64,000 bases of DNA from Microbacterium sp. CGR2 (GCF_003626735.1 NZ_RBHX01000001.1:2356001-2420000), one strand, 5' to 3'. Numbered from the stretch's first letter, positions 1 to 9,023 are shown. Numbers and translations: made by a program. Notes: generated by a model from the letters alone, not told the origin.

Positions 1-239
1 ATCGCGATGGCTTCGTCGCCGCGCTGAAGAACGAGTACAACGTCGGAGCCGGGGTCTACTACCCGATCCCGAACCACCGTCTGCCCTCGCTCGCGCACTT
101 CGCCCCCGGACTGGATCTGCCGGAGACCGAGCGCGCCGCGCGCGAGGTCGCGTCGCTGCCCGTGCACCCTTCGCTCAGCCAGGACGACCTCGAACGCATC
201 GTCGCCGCGGTCAACGCCCTCTCGAAGGCAGGCGTCTGA
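1..239 (+). CDS. DegT/DnrJ/EryC1/StrS aminotransferase, C-terminal end (partial)
   Basis: The frame starting at base 3 stays open to a TGA at 237-239; the 5' part lies left of the window. The visible 78 residues include GAGVYYPIPNHRLPSL and end in a helix with LPVHPSLSQDDLERIV. This combination is typical of the C-terminus of PLP-dependent sugar aminotransferases (DegT/DnrJ/EryC1 family), which put an amino group on a nucleotide keto-sugar. The stop overlaps the start of the Gfo/Idh/MocA oxidoreductase, so the two are probably translated together. Such aminotransferase/oxidoreductase pairs make amino sugars in polysaccharide loci. The exact sugar cannot be told. Confidence 0.85.
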   Translation, partial: RDGFVAALKNEYNVGAGVYYPIPNHRLPSLAHFAPGLDLPETERAAREVASLPVHPSLSQDDLERIVAAVNALSKAGV

Positions 240-1222
240 TGGTCCTGCGCGCCGGCCTGCTCGGCGTGGGGATGATGGGGCGCCACCATGCGCGAGTGCT
301 TCGCGAGATCGAGGGAGTCGAACTCGTCGCGATCGCCGACCCGGGCGGGGACCCGCACGGGGTCGCCGGAGACCTCCGGATCCTTCCCGACATCGAGGCC
401 TTGATCGCCGCCGGCATCGATATCGCCGTCGTCGCGGTCCCCACCAGGTTCCACGAGGATGCTGCGCTCAAGCTCGCGGCTGCCGGTGTGCACACCTTGG
501 TCGAGAAGCCGATAGCGCACACGGTCGATGCCGGGCAGCGCATGGTGGACGCCTTCGCCTCCGCGGGTCTGGTCGGAGCGGTCGGGCACATCGAGCGTTT
601 CAACCCGGCTGTGCAGGAGATGCGGCGCCGGATCGAAGCGGGGGACCTCGGCGCGGTGTACCAGGTCGTCACTCGTCGTCAGGGTCCGTTCCCGTCGCGA
701 ATCGCCGACGTGGGCGTCGCGAAGGACCTCGCGTCCCACGACGTCGACCTCACCGCTTGGGTCGTGCAGAGCGACTACGAGCGTGTGTTCGCCCAGACGG
801 CTTTCAAGAGCGGCCGAGAGCACGAAGACATGATCACGATCACCGGACGCACCGAATCCGGGGTCATCGTGAACAACATCGTCAACTGGCTCAGCCCCAT
901 GAAGGAGCGCCTCACCGTGGTCACGGGAGAGAAGGGCGCATTCGTCGCCGATACCTCCACGGGCGACCTGACGTTCTATGCCAATGGCACGATCCCCCTC
1001 GAGTGGGAGTCCGTGTCGTCGTTCCGCGGGGTCTCTGAAGGAGACGTCACGCGCTATGCGTTCGCCAAGCGTGAACCGCTGCGCGTCGAGCACGAGGCCT
1101 TCCGCGATGCTGTGCTCGGTCAGCAGACCGACGTCGTCACCATGGAACAGGGCCAGCGGACGCTCGTCGTCGTCGAGGCAGCTCTCGAATCGGCTCTCAC
1201 CGGACACTCGATCACACTATGA
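239..1222 (+). CDS. Gfo/Idh/MocA family oxidoreductase
   Basis: This 327-residue NAD(P)-dependent dehydrogenase belongs to the Gfo/Idh/MocA family. It has an N-terminal Rossmann fold with GVGMMG at residues 9-14, the family's EKP motif at 89-91 (Lys90 is the expected catalytic lysine) and GHIERFNPA shortly after. The C-terminal half is the usual alpha/beta substrate domain. Its ATG overlaps the stop of the aminotransferase, and its own stop overlaps the next glycosyltransferase start (ATGA at 1219-1222), so it is in one operon. With the aminotransferase it resembles WbpB/WbpE-type amino-sugar pathways, but the substrate is inferred only from context. Confidence 0.9.
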   Translation: MVLRAGLLGVGMMGRHHARVLREIEGVELVAIADPGGDPHGVAGDLRILPDIEALIAAGIDIAVVAVPTRFHEDAALKLAAAGVHTLVEKPIAHTVDAGQRMVDAFASAGLVGAVGHIERFNPAVQEMRRRIEAGDLGAVYQVVTRRQGPFPSRIADVGVAKDLASHDVDLTAWVVQSDYERVFAQTAFKSGREHEDMITITGRTESGVIVNNIVNWLSPMKERLTVVTGEKGAFVADTSTGDLTFYANGTIPLEWESVSSFRGVSEGDVTRYAFAKREPLRVEHEAFRDAVLGQQTDVVTMEQGQRTLVVVEAALESALTGHSITL

Positions 1223-2475
1223 GTCGCCCGTTGGGTGCGGATACGACCCGGGCGGGCGCAGACACGACGAACAGGGCCGAGGCGCCGCGCACCGCACTGG
1301 TGCTGTCCTACTCCGACATTGCGTCCGATCCGCGGGTGCGCCGCGAAATCGACTGGCTGGTCGACGACGGATGGGTGGTCGACACACTCGGACTGGGCGA
1401 GCATCCCACGGATGAAGTGCGCGACCACTTCGCACTGGCGGATCCGCTGGCCTGGACCCGGGGGCGTGTCGGTGCGTTGCTCGTGCATCTGCTGCTTCCG
1501 GCGCGGATGCGCTTCAGAGCGCTGATGACCGCCCGGGTACCGCGCGTGCTCCGAGAGCGAGTGCGCAGCGGACACTACGATCTGGTCGTCTTCAACGAGC
1601 TCGAGTTCGCGCCATGGGTGGACGATTCCCGCGACTTCACGCCGGAGGCAGGTCGGGGGCTGCGCCATCTCGACCTGCACGAGTACCACAACCCGGACGT
1701 CCGCCGTCAGAACCTCGGCGGGAAGATCACCGGGCCGCAGTACCGATGGACGCGATCGCACATCGGATCGGCAGGCTTCACCAGCAGAACGGTCGTGAAC
1801 ACTCCGATCGGGCGCTTGTATGCGGACGAATTCGGCATCGCTGTGCCTGCAGAGGTCCGCAACGCACCGCCGTACGTGAGCGACCTGGAGCCCAGTGCGG
1901 TGGATGCCGACGACATCCGTCTCCTCTTCCACGGGTTGCCCAGTTGGTCGCGAGGCTTCACCGAGATCCTCGCGGCGATGCGGGAGTTGCCACCGCGTTT
2001 CTCCATGACCTTCATGTTGACGTCGAATCCGGCTGTCCACGCCCACCTGCGCAGCGAGTTGGAAACGCATCCCGCCCGCGAACGCATCCGGATCGTGCCG
2101 CCGGCGCCGATGCGCGAGATCGCTCAGCGGATCAACGAGTACGACGTCGAGATCGTGTTCTACCGGCCGAAGGGCATCAATCTGCAGTACGCCATGCCGA
2201 ACAAATTCTTCGAAGCGGCGCAGGGGCGCCTTGCCCTGGTCGTCGGCGAGACCGAGACCATGGCGCCTATCGTGCGGCAGTACGGCCATGGTGTCGTCGT
2301 GCCCGAGTTCACCGCCGAGTCGCTGCGTGACACTCTCGCCGGTCTCGATGCAGAACGCGTGAGAGAGATGAAAGAGAAGGCGGCCGAGGCCGCGGCTGCG
2401 ATGAACTCCGAAACCGAAGGTCGCGCCTTCCTCGCGGCGATCAAAGCGTCAGCGCGTGAATCAGAAGGTCGATGA
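1219..2475 (+). CDS. Glycosyltransferase (GT4-like, GT-B fold)
   Basis: This 418-residue protein has a Rossmann-like N-terminal half (ALVLSYSDIASDPRVRREI) and a C-terminal donor domain with YAMPNKFFEAAQGRLALVVG and a Glu-containing loop, as in family-4 glycosyltransferases. The first 25 or so residues are low-complexity (Thr/Ala/Arg rich), so a later start is possible. The chosen ATG overlaps the previous stop by 4 bp. It shares DLHEY and the PNKFF motif with the glycosyltransferase at 5585-6739 and is probably its distant paralogue. It should be cytoplasmic, adding a sugar to a lipid-linked glycan. Acceptor and donor are unknown. Confidence 0.8.
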   Translation: MSRPLGADTTRAGADTTNRAEAPRTALVLSYSDIASDPRVRREIDWLVDDGWVVDTLGLGEHPTDEVRDHFALADPLAWTRGRVGALLVHLLLPARMRFRALMTARVPRVLRERVRSGHYDLVVFNELEFAPWVDDSRDFTPEAGRGLRHLDLHEYHNPDVRRQNLGGKITGPQYRWTRSHIGSAGFTSRTVVNTPIGRLYADEFGIAVPAEVRNAPPYVSDLEPSAVDADDIRLLFHGLPSWSRGFTEILAAMRELPPRFSMTFMLTSNPAVHAHLRSELETHPARERIRIVPPAPMREIAQRINEYDVEIVFYRPKGINLQYAMPNKFFEAAQGRLALVVGETETMAPIVRQYGHGVVVPEFTAESLRDTLAGLDAERVREMKEKAAEAAAAMNSETEGRAFLAAIKASARESEGR

Positions 2476-4331
2476 TGAAGGCCACCTGGGGTCTCTACCG
2501 TGAAGTACTGAGTGTTCTGCCGCGCAGCGCCGCACGATTCCTCGCTTATTACGCCGCCATCATGGGTGTCCTCGCTTTGATGGACGGTCTCGCGCTCGGC
2601 CTGCTCGCCGTCGTGATCGCGCCGCTCGTCAGCAACGCGCCGTTGGTCCTTCCGATCGTGGGAAGGCTGGAGGGCCCCGCCATCCTCTGGCCGCTTGGCC
2701 TTGTCTGCCTGTTGATCGTCGTCAAAGGCGTCCTCACCCTCACTCTTCAGTGGTTCGCAACGCGACGCTTCGCCCGATACGAGCTCGAACTCGGCGCTCG
2801 GGTCTTCGACGGATACATCCGCGCGCCCTGGGTGGAGCGTCTGCGCCGGAACTCCTCCGATCTTGTTCGGATCACCGACGCGAGCGTGAGCACCACCATT
2901 TCGGGATTCGTGCTGCCGGGAGCGTCTCTGATCGGGGAGTTCCTGAGCTTCTTCTCGCTCATTCTGGTGCTCGCCATCGCGCAACCGTTCGTCGGAGTGG
3001 TGACGCTTGTTTATCTCGGCGTCATCGCGCTCCTGCTGCAGCTGCAGATCTCTCGTCGATCCAAGCGAGCGGGGCTGGTCGCTCTCCGATACTCCCTGCG
3101 CTCCTCGCGGCTGATCACCGAGATGATCGGCGCGCTCAAAGAGGTCACTTTGCGCGGCAGCGCGACCGAGGTGGCGGGCGTCGTTCGCGAGAACCGCTCA
3201 TTCGCGACACGAGCGCGGGCAAACTCGCAATTCCTCGCCCAAGTGCCGCGGCACATCATGGACATGGCGTTGATCGGCGGAATCGTTCTCGTCGGCGCGG
3301 CCGGGTTCATCGCAGGAGGAGACGTACAGGGCGCGATCGCGTCGATCGCTCTGTTCGGTCTGGCGGGGTTCCGACTCGCCCCGTCGCTGGTGCGCTTCCA
3401 GGGGGTGCTTCAGCAGCTCAACGTCTCGACGCCGCATGCGCAGGCGGTACTCAGCGAAGTTCGCAACTCGGATCGGTACATGGAGGCTGCGGGCACGGGA
3501 GACACCGCCTCCCTTCCGGAGGAGCCGAAGGTCCTCCGCTTCGACGACGTCAGTTTCCGGTACAGCCCGGAGGCGGATGATGCGGTGCGCGGAGTCAACC
3601 TCGAGATCCCCTTCGGCTCTCAGGTCGCGTTCGTCGGTGCGTCCGGAGCGGGGAAGTCGACCATGGTCGATCTGCTCCTCGGGCTGATCGAACCGACCAG
3701 CGGCTCCATCACCGTGGACGGGATTCCTCTCAGCGACGTCGTCAACGCCTGGCGATCGCAGATCTCGTACGTCCCCCAGGAGGTCTCGCTCTTCGATTCG
3801 ACGGTGGGACAGAACGTGGCGCTGAGTTGGCGGGCGGATTTCGATCGTGATCGTGTGCGCTCCGCGCTCGACCAGGCCCAGCTGCTGCCGCTCATCGATG
3901 CACGAGACGGTGGCATCGACGGTCGCATCGGCGAGCGTGGGCTTGCCCTCTCCGGTGGGCAACGCCAGCGGCTGGGAATCGCTCGCGCTCTCTACACCGT
4001 GCCGCAGGTCCTCGTCATGGACGAGGCCACGAGCGCACTCGACACCGCGACCGAGGCAGCTGTGACCACTGCCATTGAAGCGCTGCGAGGTCGGGTGACC
4101 ACCATCACGGTCGCCCATCGACTGTCGACGATCCGTCATGCAGATCGGATCTTCTTCATGCGCGACGGCCACGTCGCCGCTTCGGGGACCTTCGACGAGG
4201 TCGTCGCGGACGAATCCGAGTTCGCCATCCAGGCCGCGCTCGCGGGCCTCGTGGCCTCCGAAAGTCCTCCGCACGCGGAGGGGGAAGAAGAAAGAGAGCT
4301 CTTGCGACCCGAGGACGACGTCAATGGCTGA
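2472..4331 (+). CDS. ABC transporter, fused membrane and ATPase domains (MsbA/PglK-like flippase)
   Basis: The 619 residues form a half-transporter. About six membrane segments lie in residues 20-310 and an ATPase domain in 345-590. The ATPase has Walker A GASGAGKST (about 389-397), signature ALSGGQ (about 493), Walker B VLVMDEA and the H-loop HRLST. This layout suits export or flipping of a lipid-linked oligosaccharide, as in PglK or MsbA. The ATGATG start overlaps the previous stop; ATG 2475 is an alternative. The C-terminal 30 residues are acidic. It lies between glycosyltransferases, so a role in moving their product across the membrane is likely but not proven. Confidence 0.88.
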   Translation: MMKATWGLYREVLSVLPRSAARFLAYYAAIMGVLALMDGLALGLLAVVIAPLVSNAPLVLPIVGRLEGPAILWPLGLVCLLIVVKGVLTLTLQWFATRRFARYELELGARVFDGYIRAPWVERLRRNSSDLVRITDASVSTTISGFVLPGASLIGEFLSFFSLILVLAIAQPFVGVVTLVYLGVIALLLQLQISRRSKRAGLVALRYSLRSSRLITEMIGALKEVTLRGSATEVAGVVRENRSFATRARANSQFLAQVPRHIMDMALIGGIVLVGAAGFIAGGDVQGAIASIALFGLAGFRLAPSLVRFQGVLQQLNVSTPHAQAVLSEVRNSDRYMEAAGTGDTASLPEEPKVLRFDDVSFRYSPEADDAVRGVNLEIPFGSQVAFVGASGAGKSTMVDLLLGLIEPTSGSITVDGIPLSDVVNAWRSQISYVPQEVSLFDSTVGQNVALSWRADFDRDRVRSALDQAQLLPLIDARDGGIDGRIGERGLALSGGQRQRLGIARALYTVPQVLVMDEATSALDTATEAAVTTAIEALRGRVTTITVAHRLSTIRHADRIFFMRDGHVAASGTFDEVVADESEFAIQAALAGLVASESPPHAEGEEERELLRPEDDVNG

Positions 4332-5409
4332 AGCTGAGATCATCATCGGCGTCCACAGCGCGACGCGGCCGGTGGAGCGCGCTGTCGCTTCGCTGCTCAG
4401 GAACACTCGGGAGGTGAGGGTGACCGTCATCGCCCACAATCTGGCGCCGGAGGCGATCCTCACCCGACTCGGCGACCTCGCGAAGGACTCTCGCGTGCGC
4501 GTGCTCCCGCTGGCTGATGGGGTGCGCTCGCCTGCCAACGCGTTCAACTTCGGTCTGGACAACGCCGTTGCCGGTTACGTCGGGCTCCTGGGGTCCGATG
4601 ATGAGCTCGCCGACGGTGCACTCGATGCATGGCTCACCCTGGCAGAGCGCCACGATGCCGATGTCGTGATCGCTCCGATCCGCCGGGTGGAGTCAGGGGC
4701 GGTCCCTTCTCCCCGGGTGCGCCCCGGTCGAACGCACCATCTCGACGGCGATCGCGATCGACTCTTCGAGCGCACTGCGCCGCTGGGGCTGTGGCGGCGT
4801 GAGAAGTTCGACTCGTTGCGATTCACGGAGGGGCTGCCGCGAGGCGTCGATCAGTCATTCGGCCTGCACCTCTGGTTCGGCGCTGCGTCGATCGTTTTCG
4901 ACCCCGCCTCGCCGCCCTACCTCGAGCACGACGACCAAGGCGATCGCGTCACCAAAGTCGTCGGTCCTGCTGCTGACGACCTTGCTTATCTCGATGCGAT
5001 CGAGAGCGATCCTGTCTTCACGCGGATGTCGGCGGATGCGAAGCGAGCGGTCGCCGCGAAGATCCTCCGGGTGCACGTGATCGCTTCCATTCAGACTCAC
5101 ATCCGCGCGGAAGGGCTCGCCGCCGCGGACCGAGCGACGTTCGCCGCGGTCTGGAAGCGACTGGACGGATGGGCCCCGGGCGTGGGCGGCATCCTCGCGG
5201 TGCGCGACGTGCGGGTTCTTCGAGAAGCGGTGAAGTCCACGGCGACCGAGGCGTCGCTCCGGGCGGCAGTGGGGGATCGGAGCCGTTTCCTGACATTCGA
5301 TGCGCTCATGCCCGCCAACCCGTTGCGGGTGCTGCACCGACATGCACCTTTTCGGTCGCTGTTCGGCGGGCGTCGTGTCGCCAAGACGGTCAACGCGGTC
5401 GTACGCTGA
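4324..5409 (+). CDS. Glycosyltransferase family 2-like protein
   Basis: This 361-residue protein starts with AEIIIGVHSATRPVERAV, the nucleotide-binding strand of GT-A glycosyltransferases. It has GLLGSDDELADG (about 88-99), which supplies the metal-binding acidic motif in GT2 enzymes. The remaining two thirds, with WRREKFDSLRFTEGLPRGVD and a helical C-terminus, resembles other GT2 proteins of capsule loci. I chose ATG 4324 because it overlaps the ABC transporter stop by 8 bp; longer versions of this frame only shadow the transporter. It is the last gene of the first plus-strand operon. The sugar it transfers is unknown. Confidence 0.8.
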   Translation: MAEAEIIIGVHSATRPVERAVASLLRNTREVRVTVIAHNLAPEAILTRLGDLAKDSRVRVLPLADGVRSPANAFNFGLDNAVAGYVGLLGSDDELADGALDAWLTLAERHDADVVIAPIRRVESGAVPSPRVRPGRTHHLDGDRDRLFERTAPLGLWRREKFDSLRFTEGLPRGVDQSFGLHLWFGAASIVFDPASPPYLEHDDQGDRVTKVVGPAADDLAYLDAIESDPVFTRMSADAKRAVAAKILRVHVIASIQTHIRAEGLAAADRATFAAVWKRLDGWAPGVGGILAVRDVRVLREAVKSTATEASLRAAVGDRSRFLTFDALMPANPLRVLHRHAPFRSLFGGRRVAKTVNAVVR

Positions 5410-5433
5410 GCACGGCAGCTGCCGCCCGAGCTA

Positions 5434-5590
5434 TCAGCTGTCCCAGTCGCGGAAGTTCAGGCTCATCTTCGCGACGCTGGTCTGACTGACCCCGCCCTGT
5501 GGGCTGCGCGCATCAACGAAGAGGTGATTGCCGGCCCAAGACAGGGCCGAGAGCGGATACCTCGCTCGCGCTGCCCGAATGGCGTCAGAG
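5434..5590 (-). pseudogene. Possible 3' remnant of a lost gene
   Basis: Between the two convergent glycosyltransferase genes a minus-strand frame reads from about 5590 to a TGA at 5434-5436. It encodes about 50 residues including LSALSWAGNHLFVDARSPQG and ending SLNFRDWDS. Third codon positions are mostly G or C, as in the neighbouring real genes. The frame has no start of its own outside the overlapping glycosyltransferase and looks like the end of a larger protein whose front was deleted. I cannot name the family. It could also be chance. Confidence 0.35.
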
Positions 5591-6739
5591 AATCGTGTCC
5601 TCGACCTGGTGCGCCCGCAGACGATCGACCGCTTCCACCCAGGTCCCGACCTGATGCTCAGCGGACATCTCGCCGGCCGCGGCATGCGCCGCTGTCTTCC
5701 ACGCGGCGACGGTTTCTGGTGTGAGGTCATCGAGGACATCGGCGACGTCGCGCGCGGCGAACCCTTCGGTCACCGCGCCGAATCCGTGGCGCTCGGTCAT
5801 GCCAGCCATCGCCGCCGTTGGGCCGACGATCACTCCGAGCCGGGCCTGGACGAAGTCGAAGAACTTGTTCGGGAGCGCCAGACGATGGTTCGTCGAGGTC
5901 GCAGGGAGGATGTGGATGCCGACGTCGTGCTGAGCAAGCGTTTCGATGAGCGCGTCATGCGGGACAGCATCCAGGACCTGCACATTCGGAAGCTGCGCGG
6001 CGCGTGCGCGGAGCTGCTCGATGTAGGCACGATCATTCGGCATCAGGTGAAGGGTGAGCGCAACGTCGGCGCGGCTGAGGGCGACGCCCTCGATCATGGT
6101 CTCGAGGTGGCGCCCCGCCAGGGCGGCCCCGGTGTGAACGAGGCGGATGGGCGAGCCGACCGGCTGCACATCCCGATCCTGGAGATGCGACGCGTTCGTG
6201 ACGACCTGCGGATCGAGTCCGAACGCCCGATACCGTTCGGCGATCTCCGCAGCGACAGTCGTCGTCGAGGCGGCAGGCTTCGCGAACCGACGGACCAGCC
6301 AGCCGTTGAAGGGGCCGCGGTATGCGGCCCATTTCGGGTTGTCGTCGTGCAGCCCGGGAAAGAACTCGTGGAGGTCGACATGGACCTTGTCCGGGGCGAC
6401 GATGTCGTAGGCCAGAGGTGCGGCATCGATGTCGTTCGCGAGGACGATGTCGGTGTCCACTCCGCGCAATGCCCGTCGGGCCGCCCGGTGCGACGGCGAG
6501 GTCGCGTGAAGGAGACGATACGCCCGGAGGCGCAGCAAGATCGATTCCACCTGCAGCCGTCGCTTCCGAGACGCTCCGCTCAGTGGTTGCGGGAGGACGA
6601 TGTGTTTGCTGACACCGGCAGGAGCAGCCCCCCACCCGGCGGTGATGACCTCGTACGTGTCGGTGAACGCGCTGATCTGGCGCTGCAGGCGTGCGTCGCT
6701 GGCGAGGTTGGAGAAGGAGATGATCAGGAGTTTCGTCAT
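5585..6739 (-). CDS. Glycosyltransferase (GT4-like, GT-B fold)
   Basis: This 384-residue protein begins KLLIISFSNLASDARLQRQI, similar to the opening of the enzyme at 1219-2475. It shares with that protein the DLHE element and LPNKFFDFVQARLGVIVGPT in the C-terminal nucleotide-sugar domain. The two are probable paralogues on opposite sides of the gap at 5.4-5.6 kb. Its ATG overlaps the stop of the upstream glycosyltransferase by 4 bp, so both come from one transcript. It is a cytoplasmic glycan-assembly enzyme; donor and acceptor are unknown. Confidence 0.8.
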   Translation of the reverse strand: MTKLLIISFSNLASDARLQRQISAFTDTYEVITAGWGAAPAGVSKHIVLPQPLSGASRKRRLQVESILLRLRAYRLLHATSPSHRAARRALRGVDTDIVLANDIDAAPLAYDIVAPDKVHVDLHEFFPGLHDDNPKWAAYRGPFNGWLVRRFAKPAASTTTVAAEIAERYRAFGLDPQVVTNASHLQDRDVQPVGSPIRLVHTGAALAGRHLETMIEGVALSRADVALTLHLMPNDRAYIEQLRARAAQLPNVQVLDAVPHDALIETLAQHDVGIHILPATSTNHRLALPNKFFDFVQARLGVIVGPTAAMAGMTERHGFGAVTEGFAARDVADVLDDLTPETVAAWKTAAHAAAGEMSAEHQVGTWVEAVDRLRAHQVEDTIL

Positions 6740-7842
6740 CGACGAGCCTTTCGGTGGATGTCGATCGCGCGCTCGTAGGCGTGCTCGTAGCCGGCGAGGA
6801 CGGCCGCAGCGGAAAACCGCCCGCGGAGCGTCGCGGCCACCGACTCGGGGTCGAGGCGGTCGAGATGCTGTCGGATGTCGACGACTGCGTCCGCGTACGC
6901 CTCAGGGGTGCGTGCGTCGACCAGACGTCCGTTGTCGTCGGTGATGTAGTCGCGCTGGCCGCCGCGCGATCCGATCACGACTGGCCGTCCGTGCGAGATC
7001 GCCTCAAGCGCGCTCAAGCACAAGGTCTCGCCCCGGGTGGGCAGGAGGAAGACATCGGCGGCGTTCAGCGCTGTCGTGACCCCCGTACTGTCCAGGGCGC
7101 CGTGAAGCGTGATCCCGTCGTCATCCTCGGTCAGACTCTCGATCTGCGGTCGCAACGGACCGTCGCCGACCCAGTCCAGCGTCGTCTTCACTCCTCGGCG
7201 GCGGAGTTCCTCCACTGTGCGGACGGCGAGCATCGGATCCTTGCCGTCGCTGAGCTGTCCCACCGAGACAAGTCGCAATGTCGCAGGGTCCTGGCCGGTT
7301 CGGCCGGCGGGGGCCGCGTCGGCGACGACCGAGGGCACGACCATCGTCGGTCCTGAGCGGAACCGCTTCACCTGGGAGAGGAGATGATTGCTCACCGCGG
7401 TGACGATCTCCGGCCGGCGGAGGATCGGTCCGGTCAATCGGAGAACGAGCCGCCCTCTGGGCGTCAAGGAGTCTGGATCGCCGATTCCGGACCAGTGCTC
7501 GGAATGCACCCAGGGCTTGCGCACGCGGTGGCCGAGGAACGGTGGAAGCGCACGGAACGCGTGCGTGTGCACGACGTCGAAGCCGGGAATGAGGTCGCGG
7601 ATACGCCGCCACGCGGCGATGAGATCGGTCGGACGGCTCGGCGACATGGGCACGCGGTGCACCGGGTACGCAGAGCGGGAATCTGCCGCGAGGTCGGCCT
7701 CGGAGAGGAGCGAGGGATCGACGAGGTGCACGAGTTCGACGTCGTGGTCAGTACTGATGAGTTCGGTGTCCCGCCGGACGAACACGCCGGCGACGGGCGA
7801 GCCGATGGTGGGGTACCAGGGCGTGATGACGAGGATGCGCAC
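6736..7842 (-). CDS. Glycosyltransferase family 4
   Basis: This 368-residue GT-B enzyme has the N-terminal motif RILVITPWYPTIGSPVAGVF, HSEHWSGIG in the middle, and a donor-domain helix with LPTRGETLCLSALEAISHGR. That helix holds the glutamate (ExxxxxxxE pattern) used by retaining GT4 enzymes. It is strongly similar over its whole length to the adjacent enzyme at 7890-8972, so the pair probably arose by tandem duplication. The GTG start is supported by a -10-like TAGCGT ending 6 nt upstream (leaderless). The next gene downstream overlaps its stop. Confidence 0.87.
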   Translation of the reverse strand: MRILVITPWYPTIGSPVAGVFVRRDTELISTDHDVELVHLVDPSLLSEADLAADSRSAYPVHRVPMSPSRPTDLIAAWRRIRDLIPGFDVVHTHAFRALPPFLGHRVRKPWVHSEHWSGIGDPDSLTPRGRLVLRLTGPILRRPEIVTAVSNHLLSQVKRFRSGPTMVVPSVVADAAPAGRTGQDPATLRLVSVGQLSDGKDPMLAVRTVEELRRRGVKTTLDWVGDGPLRPQIESLTEDDDGITLHGALDSTGVTTALNAADVFLLPTRGETLCLSALEAISHGRPVVIGSRGGQRDYITDDNGRLVDARTPEAYADAVVDIRQHLDRLDPESVAATLRGRFSAAAVLAGYEHAYERAIDIHRKARR

Positions 7843-7848
7843 TTCCCA

Positions 7849-7854
7849 ACGCTA
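7849..7854 (-). promoter_or_regulatory. -10 element TAGCGT, leaderless start at 7842
   Basis: TAGCGT on the minus strand ends 6 nt before GTG 7842, so transcription should begin at or next to the start codon. No Shine-Dalgarno sequence is needed or seen. Confidence 0.55.
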
Positions 7855-7889
7855 CCAATCGAACACCGTGCGCCTCCACGCACGGGTGA

Positions 7890-8972
7890 TCATCGAACGC
7901 GGTCGTAGATCGTCGTCAGGGCGGCAGCCACGGTGGTGGAAGTGAAGCGGTGAGCGACCGTCGCCGCGATCTCCGACGAGCCGACGCCGACCGTCGCGTT
8001 CGCCAGGTCTTGGATGGCGTCGGCGTAGGCGACGCCCGTCTGCACGGTCACGAAGCGACTCACCGACGGTTCGGCGTAGTCGACCGCACCGGTTGCGGCA
8101 CCGCTGACGACCGGACGCCCGTGCACGAGAGCTTCGGCCGCCACGACGCAGAAGTTGTCGCCCTGGGTGGGCAGGATGAACATGTTCGCATCATTCAGCT
8201 CGCGCGCCACCCCCGCGTCATCGAGGGCTCCTGTGAGCCGCACGCGTTCCGAGATGCCTCGGTCGTTCGCTTCGCTGAGCATCTGTGCGCTGAGGGGTCC
8301 TTCCCCGACCCACGTGAGAGTCGTGTCCAGCCCGCGCGAGACGAGCTCGGCGACCGCAGCGACGGCGAGAAGCGGACCCTTTCGAGGGATGATGCCACCG
8401 ACGCCGACGAGATGGATGCCGTCAGGTCTGCGCGGCTCCATGGCATCCGGGGTGTCGACGACGCAGGGCACCACATCGGTGCCGGTCCTGCGGAACCGCC
8501 GCATCGCTGTCGCCAACCGCGTACTCTCCGCAACGACCGCGTCCGGCGCGGACAAGCGGCGTCCGAGAACGGCGAGAGCGCCGCGTTCGCCGAGGCCGAG
8601 GGTCTCGGGTGCGCTGATGCCGGACCAGTGCTCGGAATGCACCCACGGGCGGTCGCCTCCCGGACGTCCGAACGGCCAGGGCAGGAGGACGGTCAGCGCG
8701 TGGGTGTGGACGACGTCATGATCACGGGCGGCATCTGCGACGGCGCGGCGTGCCCGATGGTACGCGCGGGGGTCGGTACGCCCGAGGCTCTCGTGCCGGT
8801 AGTCGTGGCCGGGATGCGCCTCGGCAGCCAGGGGGACGCCGCGCTGCCAGTCGAGGTGCAGCACGGTGACGTCGTGGACGGCCGAGAGCGCTTCGACTTC
8901 TCGGCGGACGAACACTCCTGAGACCGGCGCGTTCGTGGTCGGGAACCACGGGGTCACCACGAGAATGCGCAT
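7890..8972 (-). CDS. Glycosyltransferase family 4 (paralogue of the next gene)
   Basis: This 360-residue protein starts RILVVTPWFPTTNAPVSGVF and shares HSEHWSGIS and the donor-site segment LPTQGDNFCVVAAEALVHGR with the enzyme at 6736-7842. The frame stays open far upstream of 8972, but that part only shadows wecB. ATG 8972 is fixed by homology to its paralogue and by TACTCT ending 6 nt upstream. It is separated by 47 bp from the next glycosyltransferase, which has its own promoter-like motif. It is transcribed divergently from wecB. Retaining GT4 chemistry is expected; the substrate is unknown. Confidence 0.87.
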   Translation of the reverse strand: MRILVVTPWFPTTNAPVSGVFVRREVEALSAVHDVTVLHLDWQRGVPLAAEAHPGHDYRHESLGRTDPRAYHRARRAVADAARDHDVVHTHALTVLLPWPFGRPGGDRPWVHSEHWSGISAPETLGLGERGALAVLGRRLSAPDAVVAESTRLATAMRRFRRTGTDVVPCVVDTPDAMEPRRPDGIHLVGVGGIIPRKGPLLAVAAVAELVSRGLDTTLTWVGEGPLSAQMLSEANDRGISERVRLTGALDDAGVARELNDANMFILPTQGDNFCVVAAEALVHGRPVVSGAATGAVDYAEPSVSRFVTVQTGVAYADAIQDLANATVGVGSSEIAATVAHRFTSTTVAAALTTIYDRVR

Positions 8973-8978
8973 CGGTCC

Positions 8979-8984
8979 AGAGTA
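8979..8984 (-). promoter_or_regulatory. -10 element TACTCT, leaderless start at 8972
   Basis: Minus-strand TACTCT lies 6 nt before ATG 8972. It faces away from the wecB promoter in the same 63-bp gap. Confidence 0.55.
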
Positions 8985-9023
8985 TCGCCGATGCGGATGC
9001 CGGAGCGGGCCGCGGTCGCGATC

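Noticed and set aside
59..1207. Minus-strand open frame of 382 codons
   Set aside because: It is antisense to the Gfo/Idh/MocA oxidoreductase, has Arg/His/Asp-rich composition typical of reversed high-GC codons and no family motif.
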